From Ferrovibrio xuzhouensis (GTDB taxonomy: Bacteria > Pseudomonadota > Alphaproteobacteria > Ferrovibrionales > Ferrovibrionaceae), in NCBI RefSeq assembly GCF_042648965.1, contig NZ_JBHRYJ010000004.1, positions 248,001 through 312,000 on the forward strand: a stretch of DNA of 64,000 nucleotides, in the 5' to 3' direction. A model generated the notes under the pieces. The model was not told the DNA's origin, did no database searches, and saw only the letters and a list, made by a program, of their open reading frames with translations. Both the position numbers and the translations under genes were made by a program. Shown here in pieces: positions 44,206-52,849 of this stretch (within the stretch, counting starts at the first letter, position 1; each line of letters starts with the position of its first letter).

Positions 44206-44823
44206 ATGATGCAGTATCAACTGGCCGCCGCCCTGCTCGGCTACCTGCTCGGCTCGATCCCTTTCGGGCTGGTGCTGACCCGCCTCGGCGGGCTGGGCGA
44301 CATCCGCAGCATCGGTTCGGGCAATATCGGTGCCACCAACGTACTGCGCACCGGACGCAAGGACCTGGCCGTGCTCACCCTGCTGCTGGATGGCGGCAAG
44401 GGCACGGCGGCGGCACTGATCGGCGCCAAATACGGCCCGGAGATCATGGTGATCGCCGCCTTCGCCGCCTTTCTCGGCCACCTGTTTCCGGTCTGGCTGA
44501 AGTTTCGCGGCGGCAAGGGCGTCGCCACCTATATCGGCGTGCTGCTCGGCGCGGCCTGGCCGGTCGGCATCTTCGCCTGCCTCGCCTGGCTCGCCACCGC
44601 GGCGATCAGCCGCTATTCGTCGCTGTCGGCGCTGATCGCCGCACTGCTCAGCCCGTTGTTCGCCTGGTATTATGCCGGCCCACAGGTTGCCGGGCTGGCC
44701 GCTGCCATGGCGGTGCTGGTCTATATCCGGCACCACCAGAATATCGCTCGCCTGCTGAAGGGCGAGGAACCCAAGATCGGTCGCAAGAAATCCGATGGAG
44801 CCGAAACCGCGCCGCCTCAGTGA
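44206..44823 (+). CDS. plsY: Acyl-phosphate glycerol-3-phosphate acyltransferase
   Basis: The protein has 205 aa and about five transmembrane helices. Signatures: LLGYLLGSIPFGLVLTRLGG at 9-28, SGNIGATNVLRTGRK (motif 1), and LGHLFPVWLKFRGGKGVATYIG (motif 2). Reaction: transfers acyl from acyl-phosphate to glycerol-3-phosphate, first step of phospholipid synthesis in the inner membrane. ATG 44206 follows the pyrC' stop by three bases; ATG 44209 is an alternative. The 3' end overlaps dprA by 29 bases. Confidence 0.95.
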   Translation: MMQYQLAAALLGYLLGSIPFGLVLTRLGGLGDIRSIGSGNIGATNVLRTGRKDLAVLTLLLDGGKGTAAALIGAKYGPEIMVIAAFAAFLGHLFPVWLKFRGGKGVATYIGVLLGAAWPVGIFACLAWLATAAISRYSSLSALIAALLSPLFAWYYAGPQVAGLAAAMAVLVYIRHHQNIARLLKGEEPKIGRKKSDGAETAPPQ

Positions 44824-45910
44824 CGACGAGAAGCGCGACTGGCTGCGGCTGATCCGCAGCGAGCATCTGGGTCCGATTACCTTCCACCACATACTCCGGT
44901 ATCACCATGGCGATGCCGCGAAGGCCATCGCGGCCCTGCCCGACATGGCACGGCGCGGCGGCTCCAGGCGCGTGGTCAAGCTGGCGCCGCTTGCCGCCAT
45001 CGATGCCGAACTGAAAACCCTGCGCAAGCTCGGCGCCAGCCTGCTGGCCTGGGGCGAGCCGGGCTATCCGGTCCGCCTGATGCAGCTCGACGATGCGCCG
45101 CCTTTGCTCTGCGCCATGGGCCAGCCGGCACCGGACGAACCGCCGGGCATCGCCATTGTCGGTGCCCGCAATGCTTCGGCGATCGGCCAGCGCTTCACCC
45201 GCGACATCGCCGCCGCGCTCTGCGGCCACGGTTATGCGGTGATCTCCGGTCTCGCCCGCGGCATCGACCGTGCAGCCCATGAGGGTGCGCTCGCCGCCAC
45301 CGGCCGCACGCTGGCTTTCATCGGCACCGGTATCGATATCGTCTTTCCGCCAGAGAATGCCAAACTGCAGGCCGAGGTCGCCGAACGTGGCCTGTTGCTG
45401 GCGGAGATGCCGCCGGGCACGCCGGCACTGGCGCAGAATTTCCCCCGTCGCAACCGGCTGATCAGCGGCGCATCGCTTGGCGTGCTGGTGGTCGAGGCCG
45501 CGCTGAAATCCGGCTCGCTGATCACCGCGCGGATGGCGGCCGAGCAGGGCCGCGAGGTGATGGCGGTGCCGGGCTCGCCGCTCGATCCACGCTGTCATGG
45601 CAGCAACGACTTGATCCGCCAGGGCGCCACCCTGGTCGAGCGTGTCGACGACATCCTTGCTGTGGTGGCACCGCAGGTCACCCCGGCCCGCCGGGCCGAT
45701 CCGCCGGTGACGGAGACGCCGCCAATGCAAGGCGATCTCGATCACGCCCATGCCGAAATCGAACGCCTGCTGTCGCCGAGCCCGGTGCTGGTCGACGACC
45801 TGATTCGCTTGAGCGGGCTTGCTCCGGCGGCCGTGCATATGGTGTTGACCGAGCGCGAACTGGCCGGTCGCCTGACCCGGCATCCCGGCGGCAAGGTATC
45901 GTCGGCCTGA
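44795..45910 (+). CDS. dprA: DNA-processing protein DprA
   Basis: The protein has 371 aa. The Rossmann-like core has IAIVGARNASAIGQRF near 117-132, VISGLARGIDRAAHEGAL, TLAFIGTGIDIVFPPEN, FPRRNRLISGAS, and LITARMAAEQGREVMAVPG, all conserved DprA blocks. A C-terminal winged-helix DprA_WH region spans about 310-371. Role: loads RecA on incoming single-stranded DNA during transformation. ATG 44795 lies inside plsY, so the genes overlap by 29 bases; this is typical in alphaproteobacteria, where topA usually follows. Here chromate genes follow instead. Confidence 0.93.
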   Translation: MEPKPRRLSDDEKRDWLRLIRSEHLGPITFHHILRYHHGDAAKAIAALPDMARRGGSRRVVKLAPLAAIDAELKTLRKLGASLLAWGEPGYPVRLMQLDDAPPLLCAMGQPAPDEPPGIAIVGARNASAIGQRFTRDIAAALCGHGYAVISGLARGIDRAAHEGALAATGRTLAFIGTGIDIVFPPENAKLQAEVAERGLLLAEMPPGTPALAQNFPRRNRLISGASLGVLVVEAALKSGSLITARMAAEQGREVMAVPGSPLDPRCHGSNDLIRQGATLVERVDDILAVVAPQVTPARRADPPVTETPPMQGDLDHAHAEIERLLSPSPVLVDDLIRLSGLAPAAVHMVLTERELAGRLTRHPGGKVSSA

Positions 45911-46012
45911 AAATCCCGCTTGCCGGCACCGCGATACAAGCCTATCTGTTGGGGCACGGGGACAACGCGGTCTCCCCGCCAGATGCTCCGCATCCAAGCG
46001 CCGCTACACCGT

Positions 46013-46031
46013 TACGCAGAATGTCTGCGTA
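46013..46031. promoter_or_regulatory. Perfect palindrome upstream of the chromate gene pair
   Basis: TACGCAGA-ATG-TCTGCGTA is an exact 8-3-8 inverted repeat. It ends three bases before GGAGG of the next gene's ribosome-binding site (GGAGGTAGCCA, then ATG 46045). It could be an operator for a chromate-responsive repressor or an mRNA hairpin that hides the ribosome site. The rest of 45911-46012 shows nothing else. Confidence 0.55.
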
Positions 46032-46044
46032 TTGGAGGTAGCCA

Positions 46045-46845
46045 ATGGATGCCACCCTTCCCTTCATCACCGTCAATGCGCTGGCCGGCGAGATTGCCGC
46101 CGGGCGCTTTCCCTATCTCGTCGATGTCCGCCGCGAGGAAACCTATGCCACGGCCGCCGGGGTGATCCGTGGCGCCCGCCGCCGCCGGCCTGACCGGCTT
46201 GCCGTCTGGGCGCAGGAGATTCCGGCTGGCGTTTCAGTCGTCGTCTGTTGCGTGCATGGCCACGAGGTCAGCCAGCAGGCCTGTGCTGCCCTGCGGCAGC
46301 GAGGTATCGACGCGCGCTATCTCGCCGGCGGCATTGAGGTCTGGCAGGAAGCCGGAGGCCCGCTGCAGGCCAAGCCGCCCGCCGAGGCCGGCCGCTGGAT
46401 CACCCGCGAGCGGCCGAAGATCGACCGCATCGCCTGCCCCTGGCTGGTGCGGCGCTTTGTCGATCCGGATGCGCGGTTCTTCTATGTGCCGGCCAACGAG
46501 GTCTTTGACCGGGCGGCGGACTGGCAGGCGACGCCCTACGACATCCCCGGCGCGGACTACAGCCATGACGGCGAGCTGTGCAGCTTCGATACCTTCATCA
46601 CCCGCCACGGCCTCGGCGACGATCCGGCGCTGGCGGCGCTGGCCCGGGTGGTGCGCGGCGCCGATACCGGGCGGCCCGATCTCGCCGCGGAGGCCGCCGG
46701 GCTGAAGGCACTGTCGCTCGGCCTGTCGGTGATGTTGCCGGACGATGACAGGATGTTGACACAGGGCATGGCGATCTACGATGCCTTGTATGCGTGGTGC
46801 GCGAGCGCCCGGGCAGAAACCCATGGCTGGCCGCCGGCCGCCTGA
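46045..46845 (+). CDS. Chromate-resistance protein: rhodanese fused to ChrB C-terminal domain
   Basis: The protein has 266 aa with a strong GGAGG site. Residues 8-110 form a rhodanese-like domain; its active-site loop is CCVHGHE, and C69 is the probable persulfide cysteine. Residues 117-255 match the ChrB C-terminal (chromate resistance) domain: RPKIDRIACPWLVRRFVDPDA and YSHDGELCSFDTFI. The DNA-binding N-terminal half of classical ChrB is missing, replaced by rhodanese. It pairs with chrA 13 bases later. Known family link: ChrB-type proteins accompany ChrA chromate exporters; the sulfur-transfer role here is inference. Confidence 0.85.
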   Translation: MDATLPFITVNALAGEIAAGRFPYLVDVRREETYATAAGVIRGARRRRPDRLAVWAQEIPAGVSVVVCCVHGHEVSQQACAALRQRGIDARYLAGGIEVWQEAGGPLQAKPPAEAGRWITRERPKIDRIACPWLVRRFVDPDARFFYVPANEVFDRAADWQATPYDIPGADYSHDGELCSFDTFITRHGLGDDPALAALARVVRGADTGRPDLAAEAAGLKALSLGLSVMLPDDDRMLTQGMAIYDALYAWCASARAETHGWPPAA

Positions 46846-46858
46846 CGGATGGACAGAC

Positions 46859-48187
46859 ATGACTGACACGACACCGCCGTCCCGCCCCGGCTTCCGCGAG
46901 GCACTGCATGTCTGGGCGAAGATCGGCCTGCTCAGTTTCGGCGGCCCGGCCGGCCAGATCGCCATGATGCACCGCATGCTGGTCGACGAGAAAAAGTGGA
47001 TCAGCGAGCCGCAGTTCCTGCATGCACTGAACTTCTGCATGCTGCTGCCGGGGCCCGAGGCGCAGCAGCTGGCCACCTATGTCGGCTGGCTGCTGCACCG
47101 GGCGAAGGGCGGTGTCGCCGCCGGCCTGCTGTTCATCCTGCCCGGGCTCTGCGTCATCCTCGGCCTCAGTGCGGTCTACATGCTGTGGCGCGAAGTACCG
47201 GCGGTCGAGGGCGTGTTCTTCGGCCTGCAGGCCGCCGTGCTGGCCATTGTCATCGAGGCCGTGCAGCGCATCGCGAAGCGGGCCATCAAGACGCGGTTCC
47301 TGCTGGCGCTCGGCGGCGCAGCCTTTGCCGCCATCTACGGCCTGCAGCTGCCGTTTCCCTTGATCGTCCTGGGTGCCGGCCTGGTCGGCGCCATGGTCGG
47401 CCGCCGCCGTCCCGACTGGATCGCCGCAGCGGCCGTCAAAGACGACCGCGACGTGCTGCCGTCGGTGCCGCCCAGCGCGCGGCGCAGCCTGCTGCTGCTC
47501 GGCCTGTTCGGCCTGCTGTGGTTCGCGCCGGTGATCGCGCTGCTGGTCACGCTCGGCGACGCGCATGTCTACAGCCGGATCGGTGTGTTCTTCAGCGAGA
47601 TGGCGGTGGTCACCTTCGGCGGCGCCTATGCGGTGCTGGCCTATGTCGCGCAGCAGGCGGTCACCATCTATGGCTGGCTGTCACCCGACCAGATGCTGCA
47701 CGGCCTTGGCCTCGCCGAGACGACGCCGGGGCCGCTGATCCTGGTGCTCACCTTCGTCGGCTTCGTGGCCGGCTTCGAGCATGGCGGCTTCGCCTCGCCG
47801 CTGCTCGGTGGCCTGGCCGGCGGCCTGCTCGCCACCTGGGTAACCTTCGTGCCCTGCTTCCTGTGGATCTTCCTCGGCGCGCCCTATGTGGAACGCGCCC
47901 GCCATGTGCGCGCCTTCGCCCACGCACTGGCGGCGATCACCGCCGCCGTGGTCGGCGTGATCCTCAACCTTGCGGTCTGGTTCGCCCTGCATGTGCTGTT
48001 CCGGCAGATGCAGCCGCTCTCGTTCGGCCCGCTGCACTGGGACCTGCCGGTGCTGTCCAGCCTCGATCCGGCGATGGCACTGCTGGCGGCGGTGGCACTC
48101 GTTGCCGTGTTCCGCTTCCACCTCGGGCTCGGCTGGCTGCTCGGTGGCGCGGCTGTTGCCGGCATCGTCATCCGGCTTGCCGCATAA
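46859..48187 (+). CDS. chrA: Chromate efflux transporter (ChrA, CHR superfamily)
   Basis: The protein has 442 aa with about ten to twelve membrane helices in two homologous CHR halves (about 10-185 and 215-430). The first half has IGLLSFGGPAGQIAMMHRM and ALNFCMLLPGPEAQQLATYVG; the second has MAVVTFGGAYAVLAYVAQQ and GLAETTPGPLILVLTFVGF. These GGPAGQ and PGPEAQQ / TPGPL repeats are the CHR signatures. It exports chromate in the inner membrane. ATG 46859 was chosen because the longer frame upstream lies inside the preceding gene. The unit ends at a convergent terminator. Confidence 0.94.
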   Translation: MTDTTPPSRPGFREALHVWAKIGLLSFGGPAGQIAMMHRMLVDEKKWISEPQFLHALNFCMLLPGPEAQQLATYVGWLLHRAKGGVAAGLLFILPGLCVILGLSAVYMLWREVPAVEGVFFGLQAAVLAIVIEAVQRIAKRAIKTRFLLALGGAAFAAIYGLQLPFPLIVLGAGLVGAMVGRRRPDWIAAAAVKDDRDVLPSVPPSARRSLLLLGLFGLLWFAPVIALLVTLGDAHVYSRIGVFFSEMAVVTFGGAYAVLAYVAQQAVTIYGWLSPDQMLHGLGLAETTPGPLILVLTFVGFVAGFEHGGFASPLLGGLAGGLLATWVTFVPCFLWIFLGAPYVERARHVRAFAHALAAITAAVVGVILNLAVWFALHVLFRQMQPLSFGPLHWDLPVLSSLDPAMALLAAVALVAVFRFHLGLGWLLGGAAVAGIVIRLAA

Positions 48188-48192
48188 AAAAG

Positions 48193-48217
48193 AAAGGGGG
48201 CTATGGCAGCCCCCTTT
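48193..48217. terminator. Convergent bidirectional terminator
   Basis: AAAGGGGGCT (48193-48202) pairs perfectly with AGCCCCCTTT (48208-48217) around a five-base loop. It lies between chrA (plus) and the aldehyde dehydrogenase (minus), which end seven bases before and 22 after it. A-rich sequence on the left and TTT on the right suit termination of both units. Confidence 0.85.
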
Positions 48218-48239
48218 CGCATCATCGTCGTCAGGTGGC

Positions 48240-49673
48240 TCAGAGGCCGACCTGGGTGATGAACTTGGTATTTAGGTAGGATTCGATGGCTTCCGAGCCG
48301 CCTTCCGAGCCGTAGCCCGAATCCTTGATGCCGCCGAAGGGGACTTCCGGCAGGGCAAGGCCGTGGTGGTTGATCGACACCATGCCGCTCTCGAAGGCGG
48401 CGCCGATGGCGGCCGCCGTCTTGGCCGATTTGGTATAGGCGTAGGCCGCGAGGCCGAAGGGCAGCCGGTTGGCCTCTTCCACCACCGCATCGAAGCTCGA
48501 GAACGGCACGATCGGCGCCAGCGGGCCGAACGGCTCCTCGTTCATGATGCGCATGTCGGTGTTGATGCCGGTCAGCACGGTGGGCTCGAAGAAGTTGCCC
48601 TTGTTGCCGATCCGCTTGCCGCCGGTCTCGATCTTGGCGCCCTTGGACACCGCATCGGCGACGAACATCTCCATCGCCTGCACGCGGCGATCGTTGGCCA
48701 GCGGACCCATGCGGGTATCCTTGTCGAGGCCATCGCCGACTTTCAGCGACTTGGCGAAAGCCGTGAAGCCGTCGACGAACTTGCCGTAGACCGATTCATG
48801 CACCAGGAAACGGGTCGGCGACACGCAGACCTGGCCGGCGTTGCGGAACTTGTTGGCCGACAGCACCTTCACGGCGACATCCACATCGGCATCGTCGAAC
48901 ACGATGGCCGGGGCATGGCCGCCGAGTTCCATGGTGATGCGCTTCATGTGCTGGCCGGCCAGCATGGCGAGATGCTTGCCCACCGGGGTCGAGCCGGTAA
49001 AGGTGATCTTGCGGATCACCGGATGCGGGATCAGGTATTCCGAGATCTCCGACGGGATGCCGTAGACCAGCTGGATCGCACCGGCCGGCACGCCGGCATC
49101 GACATAGGCCTGCACCAGGGCGGCACAGCTGGCCGGGGTCTCTTCCGGGCCCTTCAGGATGATCGAGCAGCCGGCCGCCAGCGCGGCCGAGCATTTGCGC
49201 ACCGCCTGGTTGATCGGGAAATTCCACGGCGTAAACGCGGCGACCGGGCCGACCGGCTCCTTGACGACCAGCTGGTAGACGCCCTCGGCGCGCGGCGGCA
49301 CGATGCGGCCATAGGTGCGGCGGGCCTCCTCGGCGAACCAGTCCATGATGTCGCCGGCCAGCAGGGTCTCGCCCTTGGCCTCGATGAACGGCTTGCCCTG
49401 CTCCATCGACATGATCTTGCCGATCTCGTCGGCGCGGCCACGGATGATGTCGGCGGCCTTGCGCAGCACCTTGTAGCGGTCGTAGGGCGAGACCTTCTTC
49501 CAGGCCTTGAAGCCCTTGTCGGCAGCGGCCAGCGCACGATCGAGGTCGGCCTTCTCGGCATGGGCGACCTTGCCGATTTCCTCGCCGGTGGCGGGGTTCA
49601 GCACCGGCAGGAATTTGCCATTCGCGCCCTTGGTCCAGGCGCCGTCAATGTACAGGGAGACTTCGGGGTACAT
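48240..49673 (-). CDS. NAD(P)-dependent succinate-semialdehyde-type aldehyde dehydrogenase
   Basis: The protein has 477 aa, standard length. The general-base glutamate is E249 in TMELGGHAP; the nucleophile is C283 in NAGQVCVSP. Nucleotide contacts appear in FTPWNFP (147-153) and FTGSTPVGK. C-terminal EVPFGGIKDSGYGSEGG is typical of the SSADH/GabD-like branch. It oxidises succinate semialdehyde or a close aldehyde to the acid; exact substrate cannot be read from sequence. Single gene on the minus strand, ending at the convergent terminator, with a 98-base gap containing two CCCGGG blocks before the next gene. Confidence 0.9.
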   Translation of the reverse strand: MYPEVSLYIDGAWTKGANGKFLPVLNPATGEEIGKVAHAEKADLDRALAAADKGFKAWKKVSPYDRYKVLRKAADIIRGRADEIGKIMSMEQGKPFIEAKGETLLAGDIMDWFAEEARRTYGRIVPPRAEGVYQLVVKEPVGPVAAFTPWNFPINQAVRKCSAALAAGCSIILKGPEETPASCAALVQAYVDAGVPAGAIQLVYGIPSEISEYLIPHPVIRKITFTGSTPVGKHLAMLAGQHMKRITMELGGHAPAIVFDDADVDVAVKVLSANKFRNAGQVCVSPTRFLVHESVYGKFVDGFTAFAKSLKVGDGLDKDTRMGPLANDRRVQAMEMFVADAVSKGAKIETGGKRIGNKGNFFEPTVLTGINTDMRIMNEEPFGPLAPIVPFSSFDAVVEEANRLPFGLAAYAYTKSAKTAAAIGAAFESGMVSINHHGLALPEVPFGGIKDSGYGSEGGSEAIESYLNTKFITQVGL

Positions 49674-49771
49674 GTTTCCTCCTCACGCATCCGGAGACAA
49701 AAATCAGGCCCGGGATTATGACGGAAAGCCCGGGTCCCGGCTAGGCATTGAGCGGGATTTGCAGGTCTGCT

Positions 49772-50449
49772 TCAGGCCGCCATCACCGGCTGGTCCGGCA
49801 CCGCCAGTTCATGCCGCGCGCGCCATTCCGGCACCACATAGTTGACGATGATCGAGCGCCGCACGCCATCGATCCGCCGCGGCTCGAAGCCGTGCCAGGT
49901 ATCGCTGGCCGGCACGAAAATCAGTCCCTGGTCGAAACCGGCCGGTGCCCGGCCGGCATGATGCCGCGCGGCGTCGTAGATGTCGGTGCCCCATTGCGCG
50001 GCGCCCGGCGCGGTCGACAGGTAGACCAGCATGGTGAAGCATTTGGCGCCGATGTCGGTATGCGGCTCCAGCCAGAAACCGCCGCGATCCTGGCAATACT
50101 CGATGCGCAGGCTGCTGCCCTCCAGCGCGGCCCCGGTCGTCTTTTGCAGTGCGGCAATCGTTTCCGGATGCTGGAAGCAGGCCGCCACCTCACGGCAGAC
50201 CGCATGCTCCCCGAGCAGGCTGCCGGCGAAGAACACCCGGCTGTCATTGTGGTTGTCGCGCTTGCCGCCGGTATCGCCGATTTCGACCGGACGCAGCGGC
50301 AGGTCGACGATGGCCGCCGCCGTTTCCAGCGGCAGGGCTGTCTGCAGCAGCCAGTGGCGGAAAGGCTGCCGAACCTCGCTGGCCGCCCGCAGGCGGGCGA
50401 GGAAATGGCGGCGGATATGGCCGGGGCCGTGCAAGTCTGCGCCGAACAT
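49772..50449 (-). CDS. 2OG-Fe(II) oxygenase-like protein
   Basis: The protein has 225 aa from ATG 50449, preceded by GAGG at good spacing (a 21-codon upstream extension is less likely). The double-stranded beta-helix iron site is visible: H130 and D132 in LEPHTDIGA, H186 in DTWHGFEP, and an arginine (R197 or R198) in GVRRSIIVNYV that would bind 2-oxoglutarate. The strand FTMLVYLSTAPGAAQWGTDIY fits the fold. The substrate is unknown; relatives include prolyl/sugar-hydroxylase-like proteins of envelope loci. It stands alone on the minus strand between the dehydrogenase and the divergent DUF815 ATPase gene. Confidence 0.78.
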   Translation of the reverse strand: MFGADLHGPGHIRRHFLARLRAASEVRQPFRHWLLQTALPLETAAAIVDLPLRPVEIGDTGGKRDNHNDSRVFFAGSLLGEHAVCREVAACFQHPETIAALQKTTGAALEGSSLRIEYCQDRGGFWLEPHTDIGAKCFTMLVYLSTAPGAAQWGTDIYDAARHHAGRAPAGFDQGLIFVPASDTWHGFEPRRIDGVRRSIIVNYVVPEWRARHELAVPDQPVMAA

Positions 50450-50543
50450 GGTGGGACCTCCTGTCCCCGCTGCTTTACCCTGCCGGCCCGGACGGGTATT
50501 GATCTTCCTCAAAAGATTGCTGGAAACACCGGAAAGCTACCCC

Positions 50544-51461
50544 ATGCCGCCGCGTCCGAAGCCGAAAACCGCCGTCCGTCCCGCTCCCGCCGTCACGCCG
50601 GCCGACAGCGCCGATCTGCTGCAGCGCATCGCCGACGCGCTGGAGCGTCTGGCGCCGCCACGCGCGCCGGACTGGGACGAGATGGCCGCCGATGCCTTCG
50701 TCTGGCATGCCGAGCCGGCGCCGGGCTGGCTGGAAGCCGTGCCGCGCATCAATGCCGTGACCATCGACCTGCTGCAGGGCGTCGAGCGCGTGCGTGACAT
50801 CCTGCTCGACAACACCCGCCGTTTCGCGAAGGGCCTGCCGGCCAACAACGCCCTGTTGTGGGGCGCCCGCGGCATGGGCAAATCGTCGCTGGTCAAGGCG
50901 GTGATCGGCGCCATCAATGTCAAGAAGGCGCATGCCCTGGCGCTGGTCGAGATCCACCGCGAGGACATCCCGTCGCTGCCGCAGCTGCTCAAGCTGCTGC
51001 GCGCGTCGCAGCGACGCTGGGTGCTGTTCTGCGACGATCTCTCCTTCGATGCCGAGGACCAGCATTACAAGTCGCTGAAGGCGGTGCTCGACGGCGGCAT
51101 CGAGGGCCGGCCGGACAACGTGATCCTCTATGCTACGTCGAACCGCCGTCACCTGCTGCCGCGTGACATGATGGAAAACGAGCGTTCGACCGCGATCAAT
51201 CCGCACGAGGCGGTGGAAGAGAAAGTCTCGCTGTCCGACCGCTTCGGCCTCTGGCTCGGTTTCCATTCCTGCAGCCAGGAGGATTTCTTCGCCATGCTCG
51301 ATGGCTATTGCGCCGCCTATGGCCTGAAGATCGACCAGAAGCAGCTGCGCGCCGAGGCAGTGGAATGGTCGATGACCCGCGGCGCCCGCTCCGGCCGCGT
51401 CGCCTGGCAGTTCATCCAGGACCTCGCCGGCCGGCTCGGCACGCCGCTCAAGGCGAAATAA
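50544..51461 (+). CDS. DUF815-family AAA+ ATPase
   Basis: The protein has 305 aa. Walker A is GARGMGKS at residues 107-114; Walker B is VLFCDDLSFD at about 154-163; sensor-1 region is YATSNRRHLLPRDM. The block FHSCSQEDFFAMLDGYCAAYG near 230-250 is typical of DUF815. These ATPases are common and conserved in alphaproteobacteria beside the M23/pcm/surE block, with unknown function. ATG 50544 is chosen by family length; a longer frame upstream begins near 50031 but overlaps the oxygenase on the other strand. It ends three bases before the convergent M23 gene. Confidence 0.88.
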   Translation: MPPRPKPKTAVRPAPAVTPADSADLLQRIADALERLAPPRAPDWDEMAADAFVWHAEPAPGWLEAVPRINAVTIDLLQGVERVRDILLDNTRRFAKGLPANNALLWGARGMGKSSLVKAVIGAINVKKAHALALVEIHREDIPSLPQLLKLLRASQRRWVLFCDDLSFDAEDQHYKSLKAVLDGGIEGRPDNVILYATSNRRHLLPRDMMENERSTAINPHEAVEEKVSLSDRFGLWLGFHSCSQEDFFAMLDGYCAAYGLKIDQKQLRAEAVEWSMTRGARSGRVAWQFIQDLAGRLGTPLKAK

Positions 51462-51464
51462 CGC

Positions 51465-52778
51465 TCAGGTCACCGCCAGGAACTTGGCCGGATCGACCGC
51501 CTGGGTGCCCTGGCGGATCTCGAAATGCAGCTGCGGCGAACTGACCCCGCCGCTGCTGCCGACCGTGCCGATCGCCTGCCCGCGCGCCACCTGCTGGCCC
51601 TTCTTGACCAGCATCCTGTCGAGATGGGCATAGGCGGTGATCCAGCCGCCGGCATGGCGCACCAGCAGCAGGTTGCCGAACCCGCGCAGTTCGTTGCCGG
51701 CATAGACGACGACGCCGTTCTCCGCGGCGGTCACCGGCGCGCCGGCGCGGGCGGCGATATTGATGCCGTCGTTGTGCAGGCCGTCGGCCTTGGGGCCGAA
51801 GCTCGAGATGATGCGGCCGCGCACCGGCCATGAAAACGTGCGGCCCGAGCGCGGCGGCACCACGGCGGCCTGCTGCGTCTCGGCCGGCTGCTGCGCGGCC
51901 GGTGGCGTCGGCTTTTCCTCGGGGATCACCGGTTTGTCTTCCGGCGCCGGTTCAGCGGTCGCGGCCTGCCCCTCCGGTTTCGCTTCGGCGGCCGGCGGTT
52001 CCGGCGCTTTTGCCGCGGCCGTGCCGCCCGGTGGTGGTGGCATCAGCACGCCGGGCGCGGCCGGTGTCTTGGGCCCGGGCGGCGCAGCGACTGACGGCGT
52101 GACGGCTGGCGGTGTGGCGGCAGTACCGCCCGGTGGCGGCAGGGCTTCGACCTGTACCCCGCCATTGCCGAGGCTGCCCACCGTACCGGTTGCCGCCGGG
52201 CCGGTCGCCGGGGCCGCGTCATGGGGTGCCGAGGCGATGGCAGAACCACCCGGCGCGGAGATCCGCAGTTGCTGGCCCACCGCGATGGCATAGGGCGGCG
52301 CGAGGTCGTTGGTCCGTGCGATGCTGTAGAGATCGACGCCATAGGCGCGCGAGATGCTGTAGAGCGTGTCGCCGCGCTGCACGGTATGGAACTGCCCGCC
52401 CGGCATCTCGATGCGCTGGCCGGGCTGCAGCTGGTAGGGCGGCTGCAGGTTGTTGTCGTCGATGATCGCGCGCACCGGCCGGTGATAACGCCGCGACAGC
52501 GCATAGACGGTATCGCCTGCCTGCACCGTCACCGCTTCCGGCGTGGTGCCCGGCGCCACGGCGATCTGGCTGGCGGCGGGATTGGGGCCCGGTTCGACGG
52601 CGCGGGGGACGTTGAGACTGTGCCCGAACTCGACCGGGGCCGGCGGCTGGGTGCCGCAGGCGGCGACCGTCAGCAGGGCCAGCAATGCAAGAAGCGGCCG
52701 GGCGCCGTGCCAGGTGCCGCGCCGGGCGCACCGGGACGGACACCCCAGAAACGACTGTATCGGGCGAATCCGGCGCAT
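51465..52778 (-). CDS. LysM / LytM (M23) lipoprotein, NlpD-like amidase activator
   Basis: The protein has 437 aa. A lipoprotein signal (LLALLALLTVAAC) ends at about residue 41. Two LysM units follow: VTVQAGDTVYALSRRYHRPVR and HTVQRGDTLYSISRAYGVDLY. A long Pro/Ala-rich linker spans about 185-305. The C-terminal LytM domain has SSFGPKADGLHNDGINIAARA, TAYAHLD and PQLHFEIR. The usual HxxxD is HNDGIN with Asn, and the HxH is QLH, so two zinc ligands are missing; it should activate amidases rather than cut peptidoglycan itself, like NlpD/EnvC. First in-frame ATG before the signal is 52778. Last gene of the tat-serS-surE-pcm block. Confidence 0.87.
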   Translation of the reverse strand: MRRIRPIQSFLGCPSRCARRGTWHGARPLLALLALLTVAACGTQPPAPVEFGHSLNVPRAVEPGPNPAASQIAVAPGTTPEAVTVQAGDTVYALSRRYHRPVRAIIDDNNLQPPYQLQPGQRIEMPGGQFHTVQRGDTLYSISRAYGVDLYSIARTNDLAPPYAIAVGQQLRISAPGGSAIASAPHDAAPATGPAATGTVGSLGNGGVQVEALPPPGGTAATPPAVTPSVAAPPGPKTPAAPGVLMPPPPGGTAAAKAPEPPAAEAKPEGQAATAEPAPEDKPVIPEEKPTPPAAQQPAETQQAAVVPPRSGRTFSWPVRGRIISSFGPKADGLHNDGINIAARAGAPVTAAENGVVVYAGNELRGFGNLLLVRHAGGWITAYAHLDRMLVKKGQQVARGQAIGTVGSSGGVSSPQLHFEIRQGTQAVDPAKFLAVT

Positions 52779-52849
52779 GGGCGGCGAGTCTAGGCTGCTT
52801 TGCCGCCAGCCACAATCCGACGGCAGGTCGCAGGCCCCGGACACCTTCG

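Noticed and set aside
49690..49760. Two CCCGGG blocks (GCCCGGG near 49707 and 49728) as a terminator
   Set aside because: They can pair, but no T-run follows on either strand and the location does not match a gene end with certainty.
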